Positions 1 to 11,792 of a stretch of 64,000 nt of DNA are shown in pieces. Source of the DNA: Zygnema cylindricum (lineage: Eukaryota > Streptophyta > Zygnematophyceae > Zygnematales > Zygnemataceae). The stretch spans positions 124,001 to 188,000 of the forward strand of contig JBBHKE010003260.1 of NCBI GenBank assembly GCA_037447655.1, given 5' to 3'. A program made the translations under genes and the position numbers. Position 1 is the first letter of the stretch. Each line of letters starts with the position of its first letter. Under the pieces are notes generated by a model that ran no database searches, had not been told where the DNA came from, and saw nothing but the letters and a program-made list of their open reading frames with translations.

Positions 1-64
1 ATAACACTATTAAAGGGAGTCGACTACAAGTCGCCATATCTCCCTACACTAAATTAGTATTATA

Positions 65-412
65 CATTCCAATTCCTCATTTCCACTAAAATTTCCTTTA
101 CACTAAAAATAAATTCCCTAAAAAAATAAAAATGGTAAATTTCCTTTATTTCCTCTCCTTCACACACATAATTTGGTGTTACACATTCTATTTCCTGTAA
201 AAATTACCCTAATAATTCCTTTGAACTTGAATTAATACCATACATTCTAACTCCTGCAGAAATTTACACCAATAATTCCTTTAGACTATAAGTACTTTTA
301 GACATTCTAATTCCTGCGAAAATTTACAAAAATAATCCCTTGATAGTAGCAGAATAGTACTTTACATTCTAATTCCTGTATTAATTTACACTAGAACCCC
401 TTTACATTAATA
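65..412. repeat. degenerate 60-bp tandem repeat
   Basis: The block 'cattctaattcctg..aaatttaca..aataattcctt' recurs with starts at about 65, 184, 243, 303 and 365, and a poorly preserved unit lies near 124. Spacing is 59-62 bp. The units differ by many substitutions, so the array is old. It contains no convincing reading frame. Confidence 0.75.
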
Positions 413-1320
413 GCGATGAGCGGTGTGCTTGTAAAAAAAAAGTTCACAAAATTAATGGACCGCAAGGATAATGAGGAGTTTTAAAGCCAAGTTAGTACAC
501 AGTGTTTCGTTACTACACCGCTAATTGTTATTCGTGTTAATCCGAGAAGTGTGCACAGAGCAAAGATGTTTTAAGTGGCGAAAAAAACTTTAACACTAAT
601 AACAATTAGCGGTGTGGCATCAATGACACTATATGAGTGCGCCTAAATTTTAAACCTCGAACCTCAAACAGTATCAATGAGACTAATTGTTATTCCTTAA
701 TGCCAAATCTTTCAACGGTTCAACACCAGCTAGAATTAACAACACTCATATAAACCCCGAGCTAAGAATTCTTTGATGCTAATAACGATACATGATGTAC
801 CTTACCCCAAACTCATGTGTTTGGCACACAAAGCCCTAAAAAACCCAAGGTTTTGAGGTTTTCAAAGATTTGATGGACTGTAACATGATGATGAGGACAA
901 TGGAAGGAGGATAAAAAAAGTTGAGGTTGCGAAGATTTCAAAAAACTAATACTGTAAATATATGATTCAGGGTTTTGCAAAATTTCATCGGGAGACGATA
1001 AACCCCCGAACAAAAAAAAAGTGAAGAAAGGATAATTGTGAAGTTAAAATTCAGACAATTAATACTGTCACAGGTTTCTTAAGAGTTTCTCAAGGGCTCT
1101 CCAGAGTCTAATGTACAATATTACATGTACAGCCAAAATTGCATCTATCAATCAGGGTTTTTCCAAACCCCATGGAGACATTGATAAACACACCCTCCCT
1201 TTTCCAAACATTGTGGAAAAATAATAAATTGACAAGTTTGCAAAAGATATTAATGCAGGGTTTAATAAAAGGTATTCTATTACTTGGGTCGGTTAATTCA
1301 AGGCTTTAGAGGGACTCTGG
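413..1320. other. AT-rich intergenic DNA
   Basis: No gene is recognised here. The segment opens with what looks like the right terminal inverted repeat of a TA-MITE (about 413-428, 'agcgatgagcggtg') and contains the small MITE listed at 516-614. The only open frames are short and AT-rich and resemble nothing I know. Confidence 0.5.
516..614. mobile_element. short TA-type MITE (deleted copy)
   Basis: The element has terminal inverted repeats CACCGCTAATTGTTATT on the left and AATAACAATTAGCGGTG on the right, and it is only about 99 bp long. Its inner sequence 'gtgcacagagcaaagatgttttaagtggcgaaaa' matches the right half of the element at 10734-10948, so it is an internally deleted member of that subfamily. 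The left flank is TA; the right flank has mutated to TG. Confidence 0.75.
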
Positions 1321-1321
1321 G

Positions 1322-1332
1322 GGCTATAAAAG
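1322..1332 (+). promoter_or_regulatory. candidate TATA box
   Basis: The sequence 'gggctataaaaggg' fits a TATA box about 35 bp upstream of an open frame that starts at 1364. Telobox-like AAACCCTAA motifs follow at about 1407 and 1872. No recognised protein follows directly, so the target transcript is unknown. It could be the 5' exon of the eIF4B-like gene or an unrelated transcript. Confidence 0.3.
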
Positions 1333-1496
1333 GGTTCAGGCCACCCCCTCTAGTTCCTAGCATGTGTATTTAATTTCACACAAAAACCCAAAGAAAAGCT
1401 TTAAAAACCCTAAACAGCTGACAGTCCACGAAGAGAGCCATAATAGGAGCAAAACACAAAAACACATTATTGCGCAGAAAATTTTGTCAGCTTTTC

Positions 1497-1873
1497 TACA
1501 GAAAATGGGTATACAAAAAGGGGTAAAAAAACAAAAAATAATCCAGAGGAAGTTTGCCCACCGTATCCTCCATAGTTGCCTCCTGTGCCGCCTCTGTCGG
1601 AGCCTGAGCGGCCATGGAAACCTTCGGCTGTCTCCTAGACACGTGTCGTACGGCGGAGAGAGGAAGAAGGTGAGAAATGTACGGACTTTCACGTGTCAGC
1701 CCTGGAAGCCGCGTGCGAGGAACAGAACGGCCGATGGAAACAGCGAAGGAGAGGCGCAGAGGAGAAGAAAGGGAGGGGCGCCAGGCGGCAGCGGAGGCTG
1801 GGGAGAGAAGGGCGTTCATGGAGGAGGAAAGGCCGCGTCTCCTGCTGCCGCGCGGTATCACGCGATGAGGCAA
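1497..1873. other. GC-rich segment with open frames on both strands
   Basis: This stretch is much richer in G+C than its surroundings and carries ACGTGTC (abscisic-acid-element-like) and CACGTG motifs. On the plus strand a 178-codon frame (1364-1900) is very basic and ends in a Gly-rich tail. On the minus strand, 1625-1545 can be read as Gly-rich peptide with GGTGGNYGGYGGQ, as in plant Gly-rich RNA-binding tails, or in another frame as MAAQAPTEAAQEATMEDTV. I cannot choose between a promoter/CpG-type region, a first exon and a gene fragment. No function is assigned. Confidence 0.3.
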
Positions 1874-1938
1874 ACCCTAAAAGAGCTGAAAAAACCCTAA
1901 TTAATGGCGTTGTTAATTTGACCAATGTCTGCAATCAC

Positions 1939-2085
1939 TACAGTACAGTACAGTACAGTACTGTACTGTACAGAGTTCACTGATCAAAAGGACCTTTTGT
2001 CCTTTTCGGACAGGAACAGCCAATCCTGTACAGTACTGTACTGTACTGTTCTGTATAGTTAAGTACAGTACGGTGCACTACAGTA
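1939..2085. repeat. palindromic CAGTA/TACTG microsatellite
   Basis: Runs of 'cagta' are followed by runs of 'tactg', giving a perfect hairpin-forming palindrome at about 1940-1975. A second cluster lies at 2025-2085. The adjoining MITE (2086-2576) is inserted at a TA within this array. Confidence 0.8.
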
Positions 2086-2576
2086 CACCGCGAATCGAAA
2101 TAACGCTAATTCGGTCGCCCTAAATTTCGACTCTATCACCTTAAATAGAGTAAATGATTCTAAAATTTTCACCATGCTATTTAAGGTAAGGTTTAGTTAG
2201 CGTTTTTAATTCTAATATAGGTTCGTTTTAAATAGTGTGTCATACGGACGACTTCCAACCGTGCAAAATTGTACTTTTATAAGTAGAAAAGTACAAATAA
2301 TGATTTGATACAGGCCGTTATCATGTAACTGCGTTTTAACAAACTGCGTATTGCAAACGTCATAGTGACGATAAACTGTACGTTTTGTCAGACTCTGTAC
2401 AAGTACCTTATTTACAGTAGAGGATATTAGCGCGCCAAATTAGATTTCTTAAATAAATTAGAGTAAAATTCCTATTTGAAAAGGTTCAATCACACAAGTT
2501 AGAGTTCACTACTCAAATTATTTTTTTCTCTTTTTTTACTCTAATTTTTTCATTACTCTAATTCCGATTCGCGGTG
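2086..2576. mobile_element. TA-type MITE, ~0.5 kb subfamily
   Basis: Terminal inverted repeats CACCGCGAATCG and CGATTCGCGGTG are flanked on both sides by TA (2084-2085 and 2577-2578). The whole body aligns with the element at 35643-36150, including the shared inner block 'gtacaaataatgattt..acaggccgtt'. It encodes no transposase, so it is a non-autonomous element. Confidence 0.88.
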
Positions 2577-2579
2577 TAC

Positions 2580-4110
2580 TGTATTTTTATCGTGGGATAT
2601 ACGCTGCAGCACAGCACATATTCGTTCGTACGAGTCCTTTCGTAAAGCGTTTTACGCACGAAAATTGCGCACTACGGTAAACGGGCAACCCCATTTTCAA
2701 AGCACTTCACGATTTTTACTTGACGCAAACGCTGACGTCAAAATGTGAAATTAGCCAATTACGTACACGCTTCATATAGACTGTCGACGAACCATTTTGG
2801 CTACGGATACCTGTTAGAAGGCGGACCACTCACGGCAGCACACAAACAAATGAAACGGGAGTAAATTTCCATTACGTAGAAATTCACGCTGACCGCAAGA
2901 AATTACAGTAGCCGCACGAAATTTGTACTCGTGGGAAAATTCAAAATTGCGACCTCCATACGATTGTCCGCACTTTTGGAACAAAACGAAGTACAGGGAG
3001 GGTACTGTACTGAACCTCAGAGCTCACCCTTGCACGTGGGAAAAAAGTCGCCCTTTAGCTAAAATATCGACACGTGGGGTTTCGTTTTCACTTCTACTTT
3101 TCGTTCGCATCCACACGGAAATTGCTCATGCGGAGTCGGCTTACCAGATCATCGTGAACATGCTGGATTAATCTGTACGGCATTTCGAATTCCGTATGAA
3201 GATGTTCGAAAACCGTACGAACACCGGTCATACAAGTTCACTGGACACTCCTTGGCGAAGGGATCTGTGACTGTGACATACCGCTTGGGAAGTCGGACTT
3301 CGGCAGCCATAGCAGCCGCCACGTGGCAGATATCATCCTTCAACCCTTTCAAACTCCTGTCCGTCAAAAATATTTGTCAATTTGGACAATTTCAACAAAT
3401 CATAATTGCAGGCCGTAGAAATTAGTGTGTGAACGCTATTTTCTGCATCAAGTTGAAAGCGTTTTATAAAACAAGGTTGGTTTGTGTTTTTTTTTTGGAT
3501 GTAAAAAATGAAAATGTTGAATGAATGTTTGCCTTGTGAATAATCATTTGTGATCTATGGTTGAAAAAAACTGAATCTGGTTAAAGGCTGTTTTGAAACC
3601 TCAGTTTTTTGCGATTTCAAGATGGTTTAAAACTGGTTAAAAGGCGTATTTGTCGGAGACTGTCCTTTTTGGAATAGCTGCCATTGTTACTCCAATCAGA
3701 ATCAATAATTGACAGTGTTCAGTGAGGGAAACTTCCTGGAAGCTGACGGGAGTTGCTGTTTGCAGCGGACGTTCTCAGAAGCATTCCTCTGATTTATGGT
3801 CATTCCCTTGATTTGCCTCTTCCTTCCGCGCCTGCATCTGTGTTTCACTTTGGATCTTCAGTTGTACCTTTAACCACAATTTTCTATCTTGAGGATTTGT
3901 TGACTTTTTGTTTATCACATGTCTTATTTTTGACATTATGGTTTTCCCCTCTCCCTCCACCCTCCATCCCCTCCGCCCTCTCCTCCTCCCTCTCCTCCCT
4001 CCTCCCTTCTCTGTTCTTCCCTCCCCTTCTCCTCTCTCTCCTTTCTTTCTCCAATCCGCTTTTTTTTCGATCCATCCGGTCCGGACTTTGATTCGGGAGA
4101 CTGATTTCAG
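2580..4110 (+). other. upstream region / probable first intron of the eIF4B-like gene
   Basis: No coding exon is identified with confidence. A long pyrimidine tract (about 3945-4050) leads to the acceptor 'ctgatttcag' ending at 4110, the usual sign of an intron's 3' end, so an upstream exon carrying the start codon must lie further left, here or before 1900. I looked for a plant eIF4B-type Trp/Gly-rich N-terminus and did not find one. Confidence 0.4.
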
Positions 4111-7100
4111 TCGCTGAACAGCGTGGATCTTCTGACGAGTGCTACTGATTCTATTGGTCGGAACTACGAAGAAGATGAGAGGGGCAAACCTGCAGATATT
4201 GGTGAGGCACATCCAAGACCTCGAAGTGGAGATAGGCCCAAAAGTGCTGGATATGTGGACAAGCACGAGTTGAGCTATGAAGATGAGAATCCTCGACCTC
4301 GAAGCGGCGGTCGCGGCAGTTCTGAAGTTTGGAGCGCACAGGGAAGTGCAGCTGGCAAGGTCATTGAAGAAGAGTATGACTCCAGTAGGATACAAGTGCA
4401 GCCATCTCGCGGGTCCGGATATTCTGGAGGGGAATCGAGATCGACAGGATCGCAGGCTTGGCGGCCCAATTTTCTGGCAACTTCTGGACATGGACAAGAG
4501 GTTGTTGGGATTTCAGAGAGTATGAAAGTTCAACAAGTGGATGTTCAAACTGACCAAGAGTCTCGTTATCGAGATAGACTGGGAGGAAAGGAAGGAGATT
4601 ACGAACAAAGAACTGCTCAGGATGGTGATTTTAGAAGCCATAGGGATGTGGAACAGGAAAAGGAGGGCGTCAGAAGTGAGCTGGTAAGCCCTTGGCGTGA
4701 GAATCCGTACGATCCAAGAACTTCTTCTAGGAACAATGTGGGTGAGAAACTTGGAGGCCGGGATTCCGGAAGACATTCAATGGAGTCATCACTGGTGTAT
4801 CAGAAGGATGGGATGAGAGGTGGACAGGTGCCACACAGAAGTGAACTGGTGGACTCTAGGCCTGTTTCTGAAGTACGTGATCAGGCTTGGCCTACCAGGG
4901 ACAAGATAGACAGCGGACGCAGAGATGATGGGTGGAGAGATGATGTTGGGCGAACCGACGATCGCAGAGATGACGGACGCAGAAATGATGAGCGATGGGA
5001 TGACAGACGCAGAAATAGTGGACGTTGGGATGATGGGCGTGGTATAGAACAGTCAAACAATGAAATGTTTGAGAGAGATGGAATGAGAGATAGTGATAGT
5101 AGACCTGCAGCATCGTCCGGACACGATGTCGGTCAAAGTGATTATGATGAAAAACCTATTCGCAGCGCTCTTATTAGTGGAGAAGTGTCCACATCGTGGA
5201 AATCTCCGACTTCTAGTCTATTGGCCCGTTTTGGAACCAGTGAGGTAAATGCACCGGACGTGTCCGGAAGTGGGAAGTGGAAAATTGACTCTGGAAATGG
5301 CAGGTTCTCAAGCTCGGCTGTTGCACCTTTTTTGTCTGATTCACGAGGGTCAGCTGTCGACAGTCCCAAAAGTGCCCTGTGGTCAGGATCTCCCTCAAGC
5401 ACTGAACTTAAATATGGAACCGGAAATGCTGGAGTAGGAAGACGTCCAGCAGGAAGCCTGTCTGTGGACTCTTCAGCAGATTATGGAGGAAACCCCTCTA
5501 CACCTTCTCGAGTAGTTGATAGCAGCTCTGAAGCTGTAGAGCGTCCTAAATTGAAACTTCTTCCCAGATCCCAACCTCCACCGACTAGTCCCGAACCACA
5601 CGAGGGACGGATTTCCCGCTCACATTTTGAGGTGAGTCTGACGTTTTTGGTAGGCTTCCAGGGCCTGTTCTTGTGATTTCACAAACATGTCAACACAAAT
5701 TTGCTTTCTCCCTTTGAAGTTTGTGGTGGTTGGGAGGTGATTGTTATTACTTTTTGTGTGGGTTCCAAGGTATCAGTTAGTCCTTGTATTGTATGGATGG
5801 TCAGGCATTGCAAGTGTTCTCGTTAATTTGTAACTTTCCAAATCGTTTAAGGTTTATGAATAAGAAGGTCCATTGGGGCCTCTTTTTCTGATATAATTTT
5901 TTACATTGACGCTTTTGTTCACGGCTGGTACCTTGTTGTGCGTGAACTCTTACGATGGCTTGTAAGACATGTTCTTAGAGAGGATAGAAGACTTAGCTGA
6001 TGAAATGATGCATATAAGGATATATTTATGTTGGCATTATTAGAAACTGCCGGACGTAGGCTTTAGAATCATACAGTCTTCTTTGGCATTGTTTGCATTA
6101 AAATTAGGATTGTTATGTGTTGTAAAATTTCCATAACAGATGCTTTTAAATGAGCTATGTTTTGATTATACTGCATGAATTGAAGTCAGGCAATTTCGTG
6201 TGCACTGGAAATGTTTTCTCCTGAATTCATTTGCAGGGATCGATTGTTTTCAGTGGGCTAAAGCTTTTTTTTTTCTTATGCAGGCAATTGAAGAGCCTGA
6301 GACAGTCATGGGTGATGCCGGACAAGCTGTTGGGGTGAGGGAGGGAGAGACTGTTGAGAGGCCGTCTGAAAGGCCTCGCCTGAAGCTGATGCCACGATCA
6401 ACTCCAGTGGAAAAGCTGCAAGATGATACCGAGAAAAATCGGTATGTATCGTTCAATCTGGCTTGATGTTAGACTGCTCGTTGTATATGTATCTGAAGCT
6501 TTTTCGTTGTTATTTTGTATTTTTTGATGTCTATTTGTCGAATGTCGATGGCCTTCAGAGAGTCTACGGTTTGCAGAGTCAGGTTTAGATTGCTCCTGAC
6601 GAGACCCACAAGTTTTAATTCCAGCTTATCAATGCATACCTGTATATATCCTCATATGGTCATGCGCTGTTGGTAGTGGTATGGTGAAATAGTTACGCTG
6701 TATAGTTACCCACTGAATTGCACATTTGTATAGATATGACTGTAGGGTCAGTTTTAGCTGTTCAACTGTTTAAAGTGATAACGTAAATTAAACTGGTACT
6801 ACAATTGGTTTACATGAAAATTATTTGAATGTTGTTAATACCTACACCCAACATTGTTGAGTCTTCGAAGATGATTTTGAGCAACACTGCTCTCACCGCA
6901 TGTGGTCCACAGTCCACGTATTCAAGTCTATTTAACGGATACAAAGTGAATCAGGTAGTTGATGGAGCATACCTGATCCGTGGGAATTGTACAAACATTA
7001 GGAATTGGTAGCACAGTTCTAATTGCTGTACATTTGATGAATGTGAAGTGATCTTTGATAATTGCACAACCAGTTTTTGATCGGTCATTAGTACTAGTTA

Positions 7101-9032
7101 TGGGTATGCATCTGTGTCCATTCATATACAAAACCAATATGCAATATTTTACCTGCAATTTTTATGCGATCACACTTCCTCAAATTGGAACAAATCTGTT
7201 CAGTTTTTCCAATAAATCTTCCATCCTTTGTAAAAGTACATGTATGTTAATATCGATTTCTGTGCCAGGACCTGCTTGCCAAAATTTATGCATTTTTTTT
7301 AACTTTTAACTGCTGGTCACGGTACTTGGGTAATATGTTGTTTATCGTAAACTCCTGAAATTGAATATTTGGAAGCGACTTTTACCAACAAAGTTCTCTA
7401 ACGATTCTAGGTTAGAGAAGTAACCATATAGCTGTGGTTTTCAAGAAGGGTTTTCAAGTGCAGGCCTCTACAGTCATACCCAACTTGCCTGGACCATCAT
7501 AATGCATTTGTTTTATGATTGTCTGCTGTCCATTGATGGTTTCATCGTTTATCTATTTAATCATACTAGATCCACTGTATTGTATGTGTAAATTAGGAAA
7601 AAACTAGCTCTTAGAAGTGTTTGGTCTAGTCACAGTGTGAATTATAACTGATGATGAATACGCGCACAAAATATTTTGTTCCTTTCTGGTCATCCGTGGT
7701 TGTCCTACTCGGAGTAGTTTAAAGGAAGTGCTCAACTCTAAATTGAGCGTATTCCGTGGCCGTTATACTTTAGACCTCTGTTTATATGAGAGAGGGAGGA
7801 AGAGGGAGGAGTGGGAGGGGGATGGAGGGATGGAGGGAGAGGGAGGGCGAAGGGACAGAGGCGGGAGGGAGGGGAGGGAGGGAGGGAGGAAGGGAGGAAG
7901 GGAGGGAGAGAGGGAGGGAGGGAGGGAGGGAGGGAGGGAGGGAGGGAGGGAGGGAGGGAGGGAGGGAGGGAGGGAGGGAGGGAGGGAGGGAGGGAGGGAG
8001 GGAGGGAGGGAGGGAGGGAGGGAGGGAGGGATATCCATTTCCAAGTTGGTTAATTGTTTGGGGTTTTCTGTGCATCAGGCCTTCTGTTTTCGGTGGAGCT
8101 CGCCCTCGAGAAGTGGTAAGAGTCCTAATATTTTATGCTTTTATGTCTTGGCCTAAGTAAAGATGGCAGTTTTAAGTATTATTTATTTTCACTGCTTTTT
8201 TGCTACGCAATTTCCTGAATGACAAGCTAGTTGATATTTGTCAATCAAAGCATGTACCCTTCTGCACCTTTTCTAAAATAGTGTGGATGCCTCTGCAGAT
8301 CTTGAAGGGTCGAGGAGTGGACGAAGCAGTTATTAAAGGAGTCGATGATCCTCGACCAACTTCCAGGTAATTTCTAACCTCAAAAGAAAAAGATTGTGAA
8401 GTTCTTTTTCTTCTTGAAAAGAATATATGTTTATACTTGTTCTTGGAATCGGAAATTAAAAGCAAATCTCACATGTGGTAATCCTTGTAAATTTCATTTG
8501 GGAGACTGACTTCCTTGCAAACCACTTACTTTGCGGCTCCTCTTTTCCTTCGTCCAGTCTACCACCTTCTGTCGCCCCGTCACCATCAGATCAACCTCGT
8601 CCTGTTCCTCCTGAAAAGAAAACGGAAAGATCAACTTCTTCTTGGGTCACAGCACGTCCCCCAGATCGTCAATTGGACAGAGAAGACAGTTGGCGACGAG
8701 GAGCTAATTCCCCTGGACCTGTGTCATCCCTCGTGAACCCTTTGGCTTCCTCCCCCTCTGGTAGTTCGGGTGGGTCTGTCCGTTTTAGCAATCCTCCTTC
8801 TGCACTTGAGTTAGCGCAGTCATTCTCCCGTTCCACTTCCCTCTCGGGAGGTTTCTCTTCAGTCCATAAAAGCTCTATAGCATCCGGAAACGGGATTGGA
8901 ACTAGCCGTAGTCTTGGAGGAGGAGGTGGGTCAGTGGGTATACGGAGTGCTCTAATTAGTCCGGCAGGCTCTGCCCAAGGCGACTCTCATGGGTATTTTC
9001 CTTCTCGAGATAGTTCTAATATCCGTCGTTGA
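4111..9032 (+). CDS. EIF4B: eIF4B-like translation initiation factor (5' exon missing)
   Basis: Exons read 4111-5631, 6284-6441, 8079-8115, 8299-8366 and 8558-9032. All junctions are GT-AG with matching phase and give 752 codons plus TGA. eIF4B stimulates the eIF4A helicase during cap-dependent initiation in the cytosol. Visible signs: an Asp/Arg-rich repeat (RRDDGWRDD and relatives, 4906-5050) recalling the DRYG region; the motif RPKLKLLPRS (5542-5571) and again RPRLKLMPRSTP (6371-6406); then RPSVFGGARPREV across exons 3-4, followed by ILKGRGVDEAVIKG. Paired 'LxPRSTP' and 'FGGARP' motifs are the hallmark I associate with eIF4B. No RRM is seen, as in plant forms. IRSALIS occurs twice (about 5158 and 8942). 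The rest is Ser/Gly-rich and probably disordered. The ATG exon was not found. Family assignment is good; the exact orthologue is not established. Confidence 0.78.
7786..8032 (+). repeat. (GGGA)n microsatellite inside an eIF4B intron
   Basis: An almost pure GGGA tetranucleotide run (best at 7907-8030) lies in the third recognised intron and ends about 45 bp before the acceptor of the 37-bp exon at 8079. All reading frames through it are artefacts of the repeat (Arg-Glu-Gly-Gly on one strand, Pro-Ser-Leu-Pro on the other). Confidence 0.95.
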
Positions 9033-9990
9033 AATGTTTTGAGCTTCCTCTTGGTGTATACGTGAGGATGTTCTTTATCCTGTGAAATTTTTGTTATCCT
9101 TAGTCTGCATTTTCTTAACAGTTAAAGCGCAGGATGGTTGGGAAGTCCAATTCCAGGCCTGCATTTTTGACAGTACACATATTTTGGAATACAGAAAACA
9201 CACAAAAGTCAATGTAGGAATGAGATTTTTCTGTAGGCTGTTAAACTTTAAATTTAGCTGTTTTCATTGCTGAGTCCCGCTTTCTGGACATTGATTGTCA
9301 AGATGAATTAGATCCTTATTTTTTTTACAATGTTCTCTATCGGTAAAGTAGGTTTCAGTGGTTGTACCTTAAGTTGCATTGTTCTGTGTGTTTTGTTAAC
9401 TTTACAGTATCATGTTGTCTTTTTGTTGGAATTCTTCAAATTTGTTTTACCACATAGAATAATGGTTCAGTGCTGGACGACTAATGTAGCCTCCACTGCT
9501 CACGTTTCTGTAAATACATCTTTTATGTTTTCTCTCTTAATTTTTTTTGTTCTTTCCCATAGTCAAACATACTGGTTGTATTCTGGATTTTCTATCCCAA
9601 AACTCTTGAATGACTTTTGCTTCTCTGAATGTTGCTTCCACAAGACAAGTCTAGCCACCACATTTACCAAGAACTGCCGGTTATTTGTTCAGAGTAATTT
9701 TGCCAATCACTACATAAAAAATTTCTGCTGCATATTCATGAGAGTTGTCACATTCACCTATGTGTCTTTATCTTGATGGTTGTCTGTTTGTAAAAGTAGG
9801 TGTGATAAAAGGTACCATGTGGATTGCCAGTTATGTGGGCGTTAAAAATGTCAAAACTGCAAATGTCACCTAGCAAACTTGAAAATCCGAAAATTCTAAA
9901 AACAGTGGTATGAAAAACGCTGGTAGGGCGCAGTCATTGCACTCAATGGAAGAATATATAAATTTGGAGAGTGCAAGAATAATTGGCAAT
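9033..9990 (+). other. 3' untranslated region and flank of the eIF4B-like gene
   Basis: AT-rich and T-rich DNA follows the stop codon. The open frames present, one of them 148 codons long (9330-9776), are rich in Phe, Cys and Leu as expected from T-rich non-coding sequence. I see no second gene and no certain polyadenylation site. Confidence 0.5.
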
Positions 9991-9999
9991 GACAAAATG

Positions 10000-10540
10000 T
10001 CACTGACACTTGTACAGCTACTTCCCGACTATGGGATTGCATCTACTTCATGTTTCTACGTTTTCCCTTCAAGTTTGAGTTTCTGCTGGCCCTTGCTACG
10101 TTGCATTTGCGTCTTCCTGTCAACTCTCCTTCGGATCTTGATTCTTCCAGCCGTTTCCCCCCACCTCCCAAAATCATTTAACCACTTAGAAAACCCTTTT
10201 ATGAAATACTTCCTTTACTGTCGTCAAATGCCCTCAGACAGAGATTACAGATGGGGACCACACCTTCGTTCATGATCTTGATGACTTAGGAACTTATGAC
10301 CAGCACACCCTAGACTACCTTTAACATCCCTGTAGCCGTGCAGACTTCGGTAGAAGATGCCCTTCGCCTCGCTTTAACCCCATTTCTTTCCAATAGGTTG
10401 GACGTCACTCCTCGGCATCTCCTTCTTATCCTACCATCTACTGTGGGCGCTAGTGAGGTTCGGGAGACTTCGGCTCGCTGTAGAAGGTTTCTTCAAGAAG
10501 GCCCTCCATGCCAAGTACCAAGATCGTGCTTCTAGTGCTT
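10000..10540 (+). pseudogene. fragment of the RLE-type LINE family (N-terminal region)
   Basis: Codons from 10338 (VEDALRLALTPFL, then SEVRETSARCRRFLQ) align with the segment of the larger element at about 12490-12680 (VQAALRLPLALLA, then SRARETKARCQRFFR). The order and spacing of the blocks match, but the fragment has stops and no RT. The boundaries are approximate; DNA back to about 10020 may belong to it. Confidence 0.6.
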
Positions 10541-10733
10541 CTTTTACACCCCATCGCCGACTTGTTTTTTTGGTGTTCTCTCCTTGTTTTTAGGCACAAT
10601 TCGTACAATGACATAGTATGCAAGTGCAAATCTTACATTCAGATTGTACGCTTGAAAAAACTTTGACGATTGTCCATATCTGAACACTAGCCTGCATGGC
10701 ACCACTCATGATAAAACATGTATGCGAGATCTA

Positions 10734-10948
10734 CACCGCTAATCGTTATTAGTGTTAAAAAGAAATTAGTCACTTAAACATCTTTTCTTCGCGCGCACTT
10801 GTTGGATTGTCAACCAGATGGTTGATATTGAAAGGCAAGATTCTCACCTTTCTTTTGGCGGTCTCCGATTGACAATCCGATAAGTGTGCACGGAGAAAAC
10901 ATGTTTTAGATGGCGAAAAAACTTCAACACTAATAATGATTAGCGGCG
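10734..10948. mobile_element. TA-type MITE, fold-back subfamily
   Basis: The 215-bp element begins CACCGCTAATCGTTATTAG and ends CTAATAATGATTAGCGGCG, with TA on both sides (10732-10733, 10949-10950). Nearly the whole element is inverted-repeat: 'acttaaacatcttttcttcgcgcgcactt' near the left pairs with 'gtgtgcacggagaaaacatgttttagat' near the right. Relatives lie at 516-614 and about 30756-30978. Confidence 0.88.
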
Positions 10949-10949
10949 T

Positions 10950-11792
10950 AGTTTAGTGGCATGGCCTAATAGAAACTTGACTCGGAAACTACCTCTACAA
11001 TGTCTCCCTACAATTAAGGGTACCTCCTGATGGAGGGATAACCTTCCTTTACTGGTGACATTTTATTCTGGACTAAAGGTTTTCGATCTGGTCACGCATT
11101 ATTTTGTGTTGTTTTGTCCATATCATGGCGGATTCGTACACTCTCATGATCTTGTGTTGGCGTATCGATGGATCATGTTTCTTGCTTTCGTCCTTTTGTT
11201 ATGTCCCTTTTTTGGACTTCTCCGTTTGTTTTGTTGTTTATAGGCCGCTTATATATGAGGAGCTCCTTCATCGTACGATTTGCCTCGTGTACGTGCCAAC
11301 GTTCGCACGATCGCTGCGCACCTTTTGACTAAAACCCTAAAAAATCCTCACTTGCAGTTTTGCAAACTATGTGAAGTTGTGTGAACAGCCCAATATGGAC
11401 CAAGTGACGATTTTCAGAGTTACGTCACGAATTGACTTCGTAATGTGAAGTTTCCCATCCGGGTTTTCTGGATGGCATTGTGAACGCACGTGCTCGCATT
11501 CTTTTCGTTTTACATTTTTTTTTTTTTTTTTTTTACCCAATCGGGTCTTCTACTTTCGGCCGATTTCTTTTTTTTTTCCTTACTCTTGGACTTCATTTTC
11601 TATCTTTGCCACAAACATTGGTGTATTGGTCGTTAGCCACAAGTTTTCTGCACAACCTGTTTTTTCGGCTACCTTCGTACAGGCATCCAAAGAGCCTCTT
11701 TTATTTCACTCTTTTCTCACCTAATCAGGTCCACCACAAGGAGCTTTTCCGGCAAATTTCGCCCTCTCGGTATCCCCTATCTCTTTTCTACT
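10950..11792 (+). other. AT-rich DNA, possible 5' leader of the LINE
   Basis: No gene is recognised. A T run lies at about 11515-11533 and the region leads directly into the LINE reading frame at 11793, so part of it may be the element's 5' untranslated region. There is no second full copy here with which to define the boundary. Confidence 0.35.

Noticed and set aside
7728-8160. Long Arg-Glu-Gly-Gly or Pro-Ser-Leu-Pro reading frames
   Set aside because: They are forced by the (GGGA)n microsatellite in an eIF4B intron. All frames on both strands are open for the same reason.
9330-9776. 148-codon frame downstream of the eIF4B-like gene
   Set aside because: Its Phe/Cys/Leu-rich content is explained by T-rich 3' sequence. 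There is no family resemblance and no repeat or splice support.
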